Assembly (NCBI GenBank): GCA_003123965.1
Contig: NNSL01000342.1
Location: 1-6,003 of the forward strand
Reading direction: 5' to 3'
DNA: 6,003 bases
DNA from: Balneolaceae bacterium SMO_bin1
GTDB lineage: Bacteria; Bacteroidota; Rhodothermia; Balneolales; Balneolaceae
The notes under the pieces are model-generated. The model did no database searches. It was not told the DNA's origin and worked only from the letters and a program-made list of their open reading frames with translations. Of this stretch, positions 1-6,003 are shown piece after piece (the first letter of the stretch is position 1; the number at the start of each line of letters is the position of its first letter). Position numbers and translations under genes: made by a program.

Positions 1-1
1 A

Positions 2-1204
2 AAAGATTTTACCAATTCTGATTGGGATGAGCTCAAAAATGCTGCGGAGCAACAGGTAAATGAGGCGGCCGAACGCGCGCTTAATCGACCGGAACCTGAT
101 GCTGCCCAAACGGAGAAATATGTATTTGCTGAAAAAAATGCCGAAGGCAATGAGGAAATTCAGCAGGTGGGTGGCTTGGCGGCGGAGGGCTTTGAGTTTC
201 CTTCATCAACCACAAAAATTAAAGCAGAAAAACAGCGCATTAATATTGTTGAGGCTATACGACGCACACTGGAGGTTGAATTGGATGTAAATCCGAGGGT
301 AATGGTGTTTGGCGAAGATGTAGCCGCAAAAGGGGGCGTGCATGCCGCCACAATGGGATTACAAACAAAATTCGGTAACAAACGCGTGTTTGATACCAGT
401 CTTTCTGAAGAAGGGATTATCGGCCGCGCAGTGGGCTTGGCCTACTCGGGCATGATGCCGGTGGCCGAAATACAATTTCGCAAGTACGCGGATCCCGCTA
501 CCGAGCAGCTCAATAATTGTGGGACTATCCGTTGGCGTACGGCTAATAAATTTGCTGCTCCCATAGTAGTACGTATGCCCGGTGGATTTGCTAAGTGTGG
601 TGATCCTTGGCATAGTGTCTGTAATGAGGTGTTTTTTGCCCATGCCATTGGTTGGCAGCTGGTATTTCCAAGTAACGCGCAGGATGCGGTAGGTCTGCTT
701 CGGTCGGCCATGCGCAGCAATAATCCTACGGTATTTTTTGAGCACCGAAATCTGCTTGATGCAAAATATGCACGCAAACCGTACCCCGGCGATGATTATG
801 TGGTTCCGCTGGGCAAGGCTAATCTACTGCAAGAGGGCGATGAACTGACCGTGGTTACGTGGGGCGCCATGTGTGAGCGCTGCGAAGAAGCCGCGGATCA
901 AACGGGAATAGCCGCTGATATCATTGACTTGCGAAGCATAAGGCCTTGGGATAAAGAAGCGGTAATGCGATCTCTGAAAAAAACTAATCGTTGCCTGATT
1001 GTTCATGAAGATACCAAAACGGCTGGGTTTGGAGCAGAAATTAGTGCCACTATCACCAAAGAAGGATTTAAGTTCCTGGATGCCCCTGTAGAACGGCTCA
1101 CTATGCCGGATATTCCAGTGCCGCATAATGTTGGTTTAATGAATGCTGTTTTACCAGGTGTTGATTCTATTGCGGAGCAGATGGAAAATCTACGCAACTT
1201 TTAA
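2..1204 (+). CDS. Fused 2-oxoacid dehydrogenase E1, alpha C-terminus plus complete beta part (5' partial)
   Basis: The frame is open to the left edge and ends at TAA 1202-1204, giving 400 visible residues; a full fused protein would be near 650-700. The family uses thiamine diphosphate to decarboxylate a 2-oxoacid (pyruvate or branched-chain) and acylate the E2 lipoyl group, in the cytoplasm. Visible residues 1-50 resemble an E1-alpha C-terminus (DWDELKNAAEQQVNEAAERA, then a P-x-P and YVFAE), followed by a linker of about 28 residues. From RINIVEAI (about 79) the E1-beta half begins: FGEDV at 103-107, FDTSLSEEGI around E136 (equivalent of the cofactor-contacting Glu59 of mature human PDH beta), GDPWHS with H204, and a transketolase C-terminal domain from about 275 (VPLGKA, VVTWGAM, IDLRSIRPWD, VHEDTKTAGFGAEI). 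GTG at 167 is an internal codon, not the start. No E2 or E3 gene is in view, so substrate cannot be assigned. Family confident; fusion well supported. Confidence 0.9.
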   Translation, partial: KDFTNSDWDELKNAAEQQVNEAAERALNRPEPDAAQTEKYVFAEKNAEGNEEIQQVGGLAAEGFEFPSSTTKIKAEKQRINIVEAIRRTLEVELDVNPRVMVFGEDVAAKGGVHAATMGLQTKFGNKRVFDTSLSEEGIIGRAVGLAYSGMMPVAEIQFRKYADPATEQLNNCGTIRWRTANKFAAPIVVRMPGGFAKCGDPWHSVCNEVFFAHAIGWQLVFPSNAQDAVGLLRSAMRSNNPTVFFEHRNLLDAKYARKPYPGDDYVVPLGKANLLQEGDELTVVTWGAMCERCEEAADQTGIAADIIDLRSIRPWDKEAVMRSLKKTNRCLIVHEDTKTAGFGAEISATITKEGFKFLDAPVERLTMPDIPVPHNVGLMNAVLPGVDSIAEQMENLRNF

Positions 1205-1293
1205 CGCATATCATTTCAATGGTGTAATATGCACGAATTAAGCATCTTTATAATTTAATACGGCTGCTCTTTTGCATCTTATAAAAGACTAAA

Positions 1294-1313
1294 ATTGCAT
1301 GGGCACATGCAAT
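1294..1313. repeat. Perfect 8-bp inverted repeat (palindrome/hairpin) upstream of the sensor kinase
   Basis: ATTGCATG at 1294-1301 is followed by a 4-base spacer (GGCA) and its exact reverse complement CATGCAAT at 1306-1313. No T-run follows on the + strand, so it does not look like a terminator for the E1 gene. On the - strand TTTTAG follows, but no leftward gene is present to terminate. Its place directly before a possible -35 element makes a regulator-binding site plausible (inference). It could also be a weak RNA hairpin after the E1 gene. Confidence 0.5.
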
Positions 1314-1314
1314 G

Positions 1315-1343
1315 TTGGATATTAACTACATTGATATTATAGT
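1315..1343 (+). promoter_or_regulatory. Possible sigma70-like promoter for the sensor kinase
   Basis: TTGGAT (1315-1320) and TATAGT (1338-1343) are separated by 17 bases, a good match to a housekeeping -35/-10 pair. Transcription would start near 1350, giving a leader of about 42 bases before the TTG start. The region is AT-rich, where chance matches are common, and I do not see the Bacteroidota-type TAnnTTTG element here. Treat as a candidate only. Confidence 0.3.
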
Positions 1344-1391
1344 GGGTATTACACGTTGGCTCCGCATCAAAAAATTAACGGGATTGAATAG

Positions 1392-3221
1392 TTGAAGTTA
1401 AGCACCAAACTCATATCAAGTTTTACGGTTGTTATTGTTATGCTGCTGCTTATCGGCCTGGCATCGCAGTATTTCAATGAAAAAATAAAAGACCAGGTTG
1501 TTGATGAAAGCCGGGCTGCCTCTGAAATATCTGAGATTTCCAGTGAAATGGAATCGCATATTTATGAAAGTTTCATCAACGCACAATATTACCTGGACAG
1601 ACCCTATCGCGCTGCTTTAAGTGAAGATCTGCAGGATTCGTTGCTCAGCGTGGAGAGCGTAAAACGCGAGGTGCGTATTTCGCTGCAGGGCATGAATTTT
1701 AATCTGAAGAAAATTCAACGGCGGCTCAACGGTCCCAATAGCGTTAGTTTTTCGTCTGAGCAAGCCCGCAAAGAGTATTTAAATACTTTAAACCAACTTC
1801 AGAAGGGTATCGATTTTTATGATTCACTCATGGAGCAACTGCTGAGTTACGACCAAGAGAGTTTTGAACAGGCTCGCACGCTCTTAACGGTAACGCTTGA
1901 GCCATACTACAATAATAAGCTTTTGCCGCTGGTTGAACAGTTTCGTACTCAAATCCGATCTAATCTTTCGCAGCAGGTAGGTCTGCTGGACGATCGTCTT
2001 GACCGGTACAGCCGAATTTTGCTCATTGCTACCTTGTTGGCATTTGCTTTTTCACTAGCACTGGCCTACATCCTGTATCGATCAATTACTAAGCCCATTC
2101 ATTCGCTGGTGCAGGCTACCGAAGAAGTAGGTCGAGGAAACTTGGAGAAACGTATTGATGTACAAAGCTCGGACGAAATCGGTCAGCTGGGCAAATCCTT
2201 CAATCGTATGGCCGAGAATTTGAACCGAATTACATTCACGAAAGAATATGTCGATAACATCATTGAATCGATGGGGGATGCGCTCATTGTTACCGACAAG
2301 GAGGGTAAAATAACCAAAGCAAACTCGGCTACAGCCAGTATGTTAGGATACCGGGAGCGCGAACTTATTGGCGAAGAACTTTCCGGGGTTTTTGCAGATG
2401 GCGGGAAAGAGGAGCTCTTCAGTATCGATAAGTTTGCGGTGATTGAGAACTATGAGACTTATTTTAGGCGCAAAAGTGGCGATACTTTCCCGGTTAATCT
2501 CTCTAAGGCGGTTATACGGAACAGCAACCGTTCAATTCAAGGATTGGTGTACATTGCCAGTGATATAACCGAACGAAAAGAGTCGGAACGGGTGATTAAA
2601 GAATCACTGGAAGAAAAAGAGATTCTGCTCTCCGAGATTCACCACCGGGTGAAGAATAACCTGGCGGTGATATCTGGTCTGCTGCAGATGCAGCGCTGGG
2701 AAACAGAAAATGAGGCGGCTCAAAACGCTTTGCAGGACAGCCAGCTGCGGGTAAAATCCATAGCCCTGGTCCACGAAAAGCTGTATCAATCGGAAAACCT
2801 TTCTAGTATTGAATTTGACCAGTATGTGGAGGAACTGGTTCAGGGCATCAATAAAACATTCGCCGATTCGCAGACCGAAATCACCTTTAATATTGAAGTT
2901 GAACCGCTTCAATTTAGCGTTAATAAAGCCATTCCCTGTTCATTACTGTTGAACGAACTCGTGGTAAATGTGCATAAGCATGCGTTTAACAACCTAACCA
3001 AAGGTGAAGTTAGTATTAAGCTTTGGAAAGAAAACTCACACGTGCGCTTACTGGTAAAAGATGATGGGAAAGGATTAGATTCGGGAGAGAATGGAAAGCC
3101 CAAAAAATCATTGGGTATGTCCTTAATACGAACATTAGTTGGACAGCTGCAGGGAGAGATTGAAATCTACAACGACGGCGGCGCCACTTTCGATATTACA
3201 TTTGAATTAGAAGAATCCTGA
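1392..3221 (+). CDS. Membrane sensor histidine kinase, HAMP-PAS-HisKA_2-HATPase
   Basis: This 609-residue inner-membrane kinase senses an unknown signal and should phosphorylate itself and a partner response regulator. A TAG at 1389-1391 directly precedes TTG 1392, so TTG is the earliest possible start. It is preferred over ATG 1440 because MKLSTKLISSFTVVIVMLLL forms the first membrane helix (about 7-24). A weak GGGA at 1380-1383 lies 8 bases upstream. Residues 25-208 form a charged, helical extracytoplasmic domain of no family I can name (4-helix-bundle-like). The second membrane helix is 209-229. HAMP is about 230-280 (P235, DEIGQLGKSFNRM 261-273). PAS with its C-terminal part is about 285-395 (ends DITER). 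HisKA_2 starts near 408 with EIHHRVKNNLAVISGLLQ, where H418 next to the Arg is the likely phosphoacceptor. HATPase covers about 490-606: E522/N526/K529 in ELVVNVHKHAF, DDGKGL 557-562, SLGM 573-576. No receiver domain or adjacent regulator gene is seen, so its target is unknown. Confidence 0.93.
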   Translation: MKLSTKLISSFTVVIVMLLLIGLASQYFNEKIKDQVVDESRAASEISEISSEMESHIYESFINAQYYLDRPYRAALSEDLQDSLLSVESVKREVRISLQGMNFNLKKIQRRLNGPNSVSFSSEQARKEYLNTLNQLQKGIDFYDSLMEQLLSYDQESFEQARTLLTVTLEPYYNNKLLPLVEQFRTQIRSNLSQQVGLLDDRLDRYSRILLIATLLAFAFSLALAYILYRSITKPIHSLVQATEEVGRGNLEKRIDVQSSDEIGQLGKSFNRMAENLNRITFTKEYVDNIIESMGDALIVTDKEGKITKANSATASMLGYRERELIGEELSGVFADGGKEELFSIDKFAVIENYETYFRRKSGDTFPVNLSKAVIRNSNRSIQGLVYIASDITERKESERVIKESLEEKEILLSEIHHRVKNNLAVISGLLQMQRWETENEAAQNALQDSQLRVKSIALVHEKLYQSENLSSIEFDQYVEELVQGINKTFADSQTEITFNIEVEPLQFSVNKAIPCSLLLNELVVNVHKHAFNNLTKGEVSIKLWKENSHVRLLVKDDGKGLDSGENGKPKKSLGMSLIRTLVGQLQGEIEIYNDGGATFDITFELEES

Positions 3222-3239
3222 TTGCAAAACCAGGATTCT
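3212..3239. terminator. Hairpin between convergent genes, possible bidirectional terminator
   Basis: AGAATCCTG (3212-3220) and its exact complement CAGGATTCT (3231-3239) form a 9-bp stem with a 10-base loop. The left arm covers the end of the kinase gene, including the first two bases of its TGA stop. Downstream on the + strand there is only a short AATTTT, and on the - strand no strong T-run, so intrinsic termination would be weak. Its position between two converging genes only 31 bases apart supports a terminator role in either or both directions. Confidence 0.55.
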
Positions 3240-3252
3240 CCAATTTTCAGCC

Positions 3253-4014
3253 TTACTTGTTTTTAAATTTGCGGATAAAATTCTTTGTGTAATCTGAAAG
3301 TACGAGGCGGCCGCTGGTTTGGGCTCGTTTTTCGAGCAGTGAATTCCAGTGGTCTGTTCCTGCCCAAAGCACCCTTTTCAATTCTTTCATTGCTTCCGGG
3401 CTGCTTTCAGCCAGAGAAGATGCCAACTCTTCAACCGAAGCATCCAGCTCTTCATGTGTATTCAGCATGCGTTGATACAGACCGTTGTTATGGGCCCATT
3501 CAGCGTCGTACCAATTTTCAGCATCAATGGCTAGGGTGCTGAATGCTGAATCATCAATCTTCCGTTCAACAGCCGGACCTACTACAAATGGGCCAATGCC
3601 GAGTGCTAGTTCACTCAATTTAACTGCGGCAGATTTGTGCGCAATGGTGTAATCGCCGGCCGCAGCAATACCAACGCCGCCCCCTACGGTTTTGCCTTGC
3701 ACACGTACAATTGTGAGCTTAGGGCAGCATCGCATGGCATTAAGAACCAGCGCAAAACCCATAAAAAAGCGTTTGCCTTCTTCATAGTTATCTATTGCTA
3801 TTAGTTCATCAAAAGAGGCGCCGGCACAGAATGCACCATCGCCTTTACTTTTAATTACAAGAACATTGATGTTCTCATCTTGTCCGGCCTGGGTAATTTT
3901 TTCGGCTAGCTCCCGCAGCAATTTGCTGGGCAGCGAGTTGCCCTTTGGATGAAAAAATTCAACGGTTCCTATTTTATTCTCTACTGAAAGTGTAATTGAT
4001 CCGTTCTCTGACAT
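3253..4014 (-). CDS. Enoyl-CoA hydratase/isomerase (crotonase) family protein
   Basis: A 253-residue cytoplasmic protein, normal length for a crotonase. These enzymes stabilise an acyl-CoA enolate in an oxyanion hole to hydrate, isomerise or cleave CoA thioesters. The CoA/oxyanion motif GAFCAGASFDEL is at 60-71, and the second oxyanion element GKTVGGGVGIAAAGD at 107-121. Of the two glutamates of rat enoyl-CoA hydratase (Glu144, Glu164), the first position is G115 and the second is kept as E135 in KLSELALGIGPF; the 20-residue spacing matches. A single retained Glu at this place is known in delta3,delta2-enoyl-CoA isomerases, so isomerase activity is possible. The catalytic Asp of PaaG (after LIP in E. 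coli PaaG) aligns with F143, so it is not an obvious PaaG. ATG 4012-4014 is preceded by an AT-rich leader without a clear Shine-Dalgarno. It lies 38 bases downstream of paaZ on the same strand, suggesting cotranscription and a role in aromatic or acyl-CoA catabolism. Family certain, exact reaction not. Confidence 0.9.
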   Translation of the reverse strand: MSENGSITLSVENKIGTVEFFHPKGNSLPSKLLRELAEKITQAGQDENINVLVIKSKGDGAFCAGASFDELIAIDNYEEGKRFFMGFALVLNAMRCCPKLTIVRVQGKTVGGGVGIAAAGDYTIAHKSAAVKLSELALGIGPFVVGPAVERKIDDSAFSTLAIDAENWYDAEWAHNNGLYQRMLNTHEELDASVEELASSLAESSPEAMKELKRVLWAGTDHWNSLLEKRAQTSGRLVLSDYTKNFIRKFKNK

Positions 4015-4052
4015 GATTTATAACTCAATTTCTTATTTAATTAAAATTTAGC

Positions 4053-6003
4053 TTATTCGTCGTCCTCAAAAATATCGATATCAAGTTTGTTCTTACGTTT
4101 TACGAGTGTGAGAATCGTGTATTCAGCCACCAGATCGTCATTTTGGTTGGTGACCTCCACATCCCAATAAACAACTCCAAAAATGAACTTGTCGGTCGCC
4201 CTTTTCTGGCGGACCGTTTTACGTTTTACAATGAGCTTTGCCTGAATGGTATCACCCGGTTTAACAGGTTCAAGGAATCGCAGATTTTCAAGTCCATAGT
4301 TAAGGATTACAGGCCCTTCATCGGGATGAACAAACAAGCCGGCTGCCCGGGACAACACGAAGTACCCATGAGCCACGATTTCCCCAAAAAGGGAGCGCGA
4401 GGCGGCGTCGGGATCAGTGTGGGCATAGAATTCATCACCTGATAGATCGGCAAATCGTTCAATGTCTTCTTCTGTAACGGTATGCTTTTCAGTGGTTCGA
4501 GCTTCGCCCACTTCCAGATCTTCAAAATACTGCTGAAAGGGATGTGTTTCGGCTTCTTTAGTGTCTGCTCCTTTAATGTACTGCTCCGTTATATTTTTGA
4601 GCGTTGTGGGTGATCCTTGCAGGGCAACCCGCTGCATGTTATGAATAACTGCACGTGCCCCACCTTGTTCTTCACCGCCGCCTGCTCGTCCCGGCCCACC
4701 GTGTGTTAGGTGCGGCATAGGTGAACCGTGGCCGGTTGACTCTTCGGCTGAGTGTCGGTTGATGATCATGAAACGTCCGTGATAAGGGGCACAGCCCAGT
4801 GTTATTTCCTGTGCAATGTCATCATCTGCGGTAAACAGCGAACCGACCAGTGAGCCATCAGCTTTGTTAGCCAAGGCAATAGCTTCCTCGGTTGATTCAT
4901 ATGGCATTACCGTGGTCATCGGTCCAAAAGCCTCGATACGGTGTACATCGTCCACTTGCATTGGTCTATGGCATAACAGCACTTTTGGTTCGGTAAATGC
5001 ATCGCCTTGTTTATCGTGCCCGTTGCTGTAAACCGATTCAGTAGTTTCTAAAAGATGGGAAATCTGTTCATCAAAACGGCGGGCCTGCGTGGCACTGGCC
5101 AGTGGACCCATTTTTACTTTTTCATCGGCCGGGTCACCGATAGTGGTTTCTGATAATTTCTTATTGAGGGCTTCAATAACGTCTTCAAGTCGATCGTTTG
5201 GCACAATTGTCCGGCGAATAGCGGTACATTTCTGTCCGGTTTTTACGGTCATTTCTTCAGCCACTTCATCAATAAACAGATCGAATTCAGGCATGTCGGG
5301 TGTTACATCGGCGCCAAGAATGGAGCAGTTCAATGAGTCAGCCTCCAGATTGAACCGCACGCTATTTTCAACAATATTGGGATGCGATTTAAGCTTTCGT
5401 CCTGTTTCAGCAGAACCGGTAAAGGCGATGGCATCTTGGCTGGTAAGATGGTCGAGCAGATCACCGGGTTTATCAGCCGCAATGAACTGGATAGCGCCTT
5501 TTGGCAGCAGCTCCGATTCAACCATGTCGCGAAATACTTTGTAAGCCAGGTATGAGCCCACTGGTGAGGGTTTGATGATCGCCGGCATACCTGCCATGAT
5601 GCAGGGCGCTAATTTCTCCAGCATTCCCCAAACTGGGAAGTTGAAAGCGTTAATGTGAACGCCCACGCCGTGAAAGGGCACGCAGATATGCTGACCGACA
5701 AACGTACCGCCGCGCGATAATCGCTCGTGGCTGCCTTCTACATGCCAGGGCAGATCGGAGAGCTCACGACGGGTCTTGCTGGAGAGTACAAACATTGCCC
5801 CGATGCCACCCTCGATATCAATCCAGGAATCCTGCCGCGTGGCGCCGGTATGCCGCGATAGCTCGTAATAATCTTCTTTGCGGGCCATCAGATGCTGTGC
5901 AAGAAATTTGATCTTAAACGCCCGCTCATGAATGCTCATTTCGCGAAGTGCCGGTCCGGCTGTTTGACGCGCATATTCACAGGTGGCTTTATAATCGAGA
6001 TCC
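4053..6003 (-). CDS. paaZ: PaaZ: oxepin-CoA hydrolase / 3-oxo-5,6-dehydrosuberyl-CoA semialdehyde dehydrogenase (5' partial)
   Basis: This cytoplasmic fusion enzyme of the phenylacetyl-CoA pathway hydrolytically opens the oxepin-CoA ring with its hydratase domain and oxidises the reactive aldehyde with its NADP-dependent aldehyde dehydrogenase domain. The frame continues past ATG 5937-5939 to the right edge, adding 21 residues (..QTAGPALRE) that match E. coli PaaZ; about 37 N-terminal residues are missing. Numbering from that Met: dehydrogenase domain to about 455 with [18 protein letters not shown] (95-112), FTGSAETG (173-180), general base E199 in LEADSLN and nucleophile C238 in GQKCTAIRR, spaced 39 apart like E256/C295 of the E. 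coli enzyme. A PaaZ-typical STGHGSP...[12 protein letters not shown] stretch is at 401-424. The MaoC-like R-hydratase domain is about 465-615, with D502 and H507 in [10 protein letters not shown] (E. coli D561/H566) and VAHGYFVLS. All expected catalytic residues are present. The tail ends acidic (DIDIFEDDE). The crotonase gene follows after 38 bases. Confidence 0.96.
   Translation of the reverse strand, partial: DLDYKATCEYARQTAGPALREMSIHERAFKIKFLAQHLMARKEDYYELSRHTGATRQDSWIDIEGGIGAMFVLSSKTRRELSDLPWHVEGSHERLSRGGTFVGQHICVPFHGVGVHINAFNFPVWGMLEKLAPCIMAGMPAIIKPSPVGSYLAYKVFRDMVESELLPKGAIQFIAADKPGDLLDHLTSQDAIAFTGSAETGRKLKSHPNIVENSVRFNLEADSLNCSILGADVTPDMPEFDLFIDEVAEEMTVKTGQKCTAIRRTIVPNDRLEDVIEALNKKLSETTIGDPADEKVKMGPLASATQARRFDEQISHLLETTESVYSNGHDKQGDAFTEPKVLLCHRPMQVDDVHRIEAFGPMTTVMPYESTEEAIALANKADGSLVGSLFTADDDIAQEITLGCAPYHGRFMIINRHSAEESTGHGSPMPHLTHGGPGRAGGGEEQGGARAVIHNMQRVALQGSPTTLKNITEQYIKGADTKEAETHPFQQYFEDLEVGEARTTEKHTVTEEDIERFADLSGDEFYAHTDPDAASRSLFGEIVAHGYFVLSRAAGLFVHPDEGPVILNYGLENLRFLEPVKPGDTIQAKLIVKRKTVRQKRATDKFIFGVVYWDVEVTNQNDDLVAEYTILTLVKRKNKLDIDIFEDDE

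Noticed and set aside
167..169. GTG at 167 as the start of a free-standing E1 beta gene
   Set aside because: The same frame is open to the left edge and encodes a recognisable E1-alpha C-terminal stretch, so this GTG is an internal valine codon.
359..777. Two overlapping - strand open frames inside the E1 gene
   Set aside because: They are antisense to strongly conserved E1-beta coding sequence and show no family motif.
1222..1354. GTGTAATA (1222-1229) and its reverse complement TATTACAC (1347-1354) in the E1-kinase gap, plus GCATAT/ATATGC at 1206-1232
   Set aside because: These are short 6-8-base matches in AT-rich DNA with long spacers, within reach of chance. No further support for a structured RNA was found.
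1205..1391. Small gene or small RNA between the E1 and kinase genes
   Set aside because: No open frame with a credible start and no terminator-like end was visible. Only the palindrome and the candidate promoter stand out.
4015..4052. Separate promoter between paaZ and the crotonase
   Set aside because: The 38-base AT-rich gap is too short and too featureless to argue for one; it looks like an ordinary intra-operon spacer.
5089..5544. A 151-residue open frame on the + strand opposite paaZ
   Set aside because: It lies fully inside the well-supported paaZ gene, has a serine-rich composition typical of an antisense shadow, and shows no recognisable domain.

Overview
The window holds four protein genes and no RNA gene, mobile element, CRISPR array or plasmid feature that I can support. 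Two genes run rightwards (an E1 dehydrogenase fragment, then a sensor histidine kinase). Two run leftwards (paaZ, then a crotonase), so the halves converge at about 3222-3252. Moderate GC, weak or absent Shine-Dalgarno signals with AT-rich leaders, a fused alpha/beta E1 and a HisKA_2-type kinase suggest a Bacteroidota-like bacterium, possibly of the Balneola/Rhodothermus side. This is inference from style and remembered family resemblance, not a proven placement.

Left part (2-1204): the 3' end of a thiamine-diphosphate 2-oxoacid dehydrogenase E1 gene. The end of an alpha-type subunit is joined in frame to a complete beta-type subunit. Its true start lies outside the window. A 187-base gap follows, with a perfect 20-bp hairpin/palindrome next to a possible promoter. 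Then comes a membrane sensor kinase (1392-3221) starting with TTG: two membrane helices around a helical extracytoplasmic domain, then HAMP, PAS, HisKA_2 and HATPase. No response regulator is visible.

Right part (complement of 3253-6003): the large bifunctional ring-opening enzyme PaaZ of the phenylacetyl-CoA pathway (start outside the window) and, 38 bases after it, a crotonase-family enzyme. They look like a two-gene transcription unit within what may be a longer aromatic or acyl-CoA degradation operon. PaaZ opens oxepin-CoA and oxidises the resulting aldehyde. The crotonase probably acts on a CoA thioester of the same or a connected route. A 9-bp hairpin between the converging units may terminate one or both.

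I see no clear sign of an undescribed system. The points most worth checking are the single-glutamate active site of the crotonase, the unclassified sensor domain of the apparently orphan kinase, and the palindrome upstream of that kinase.
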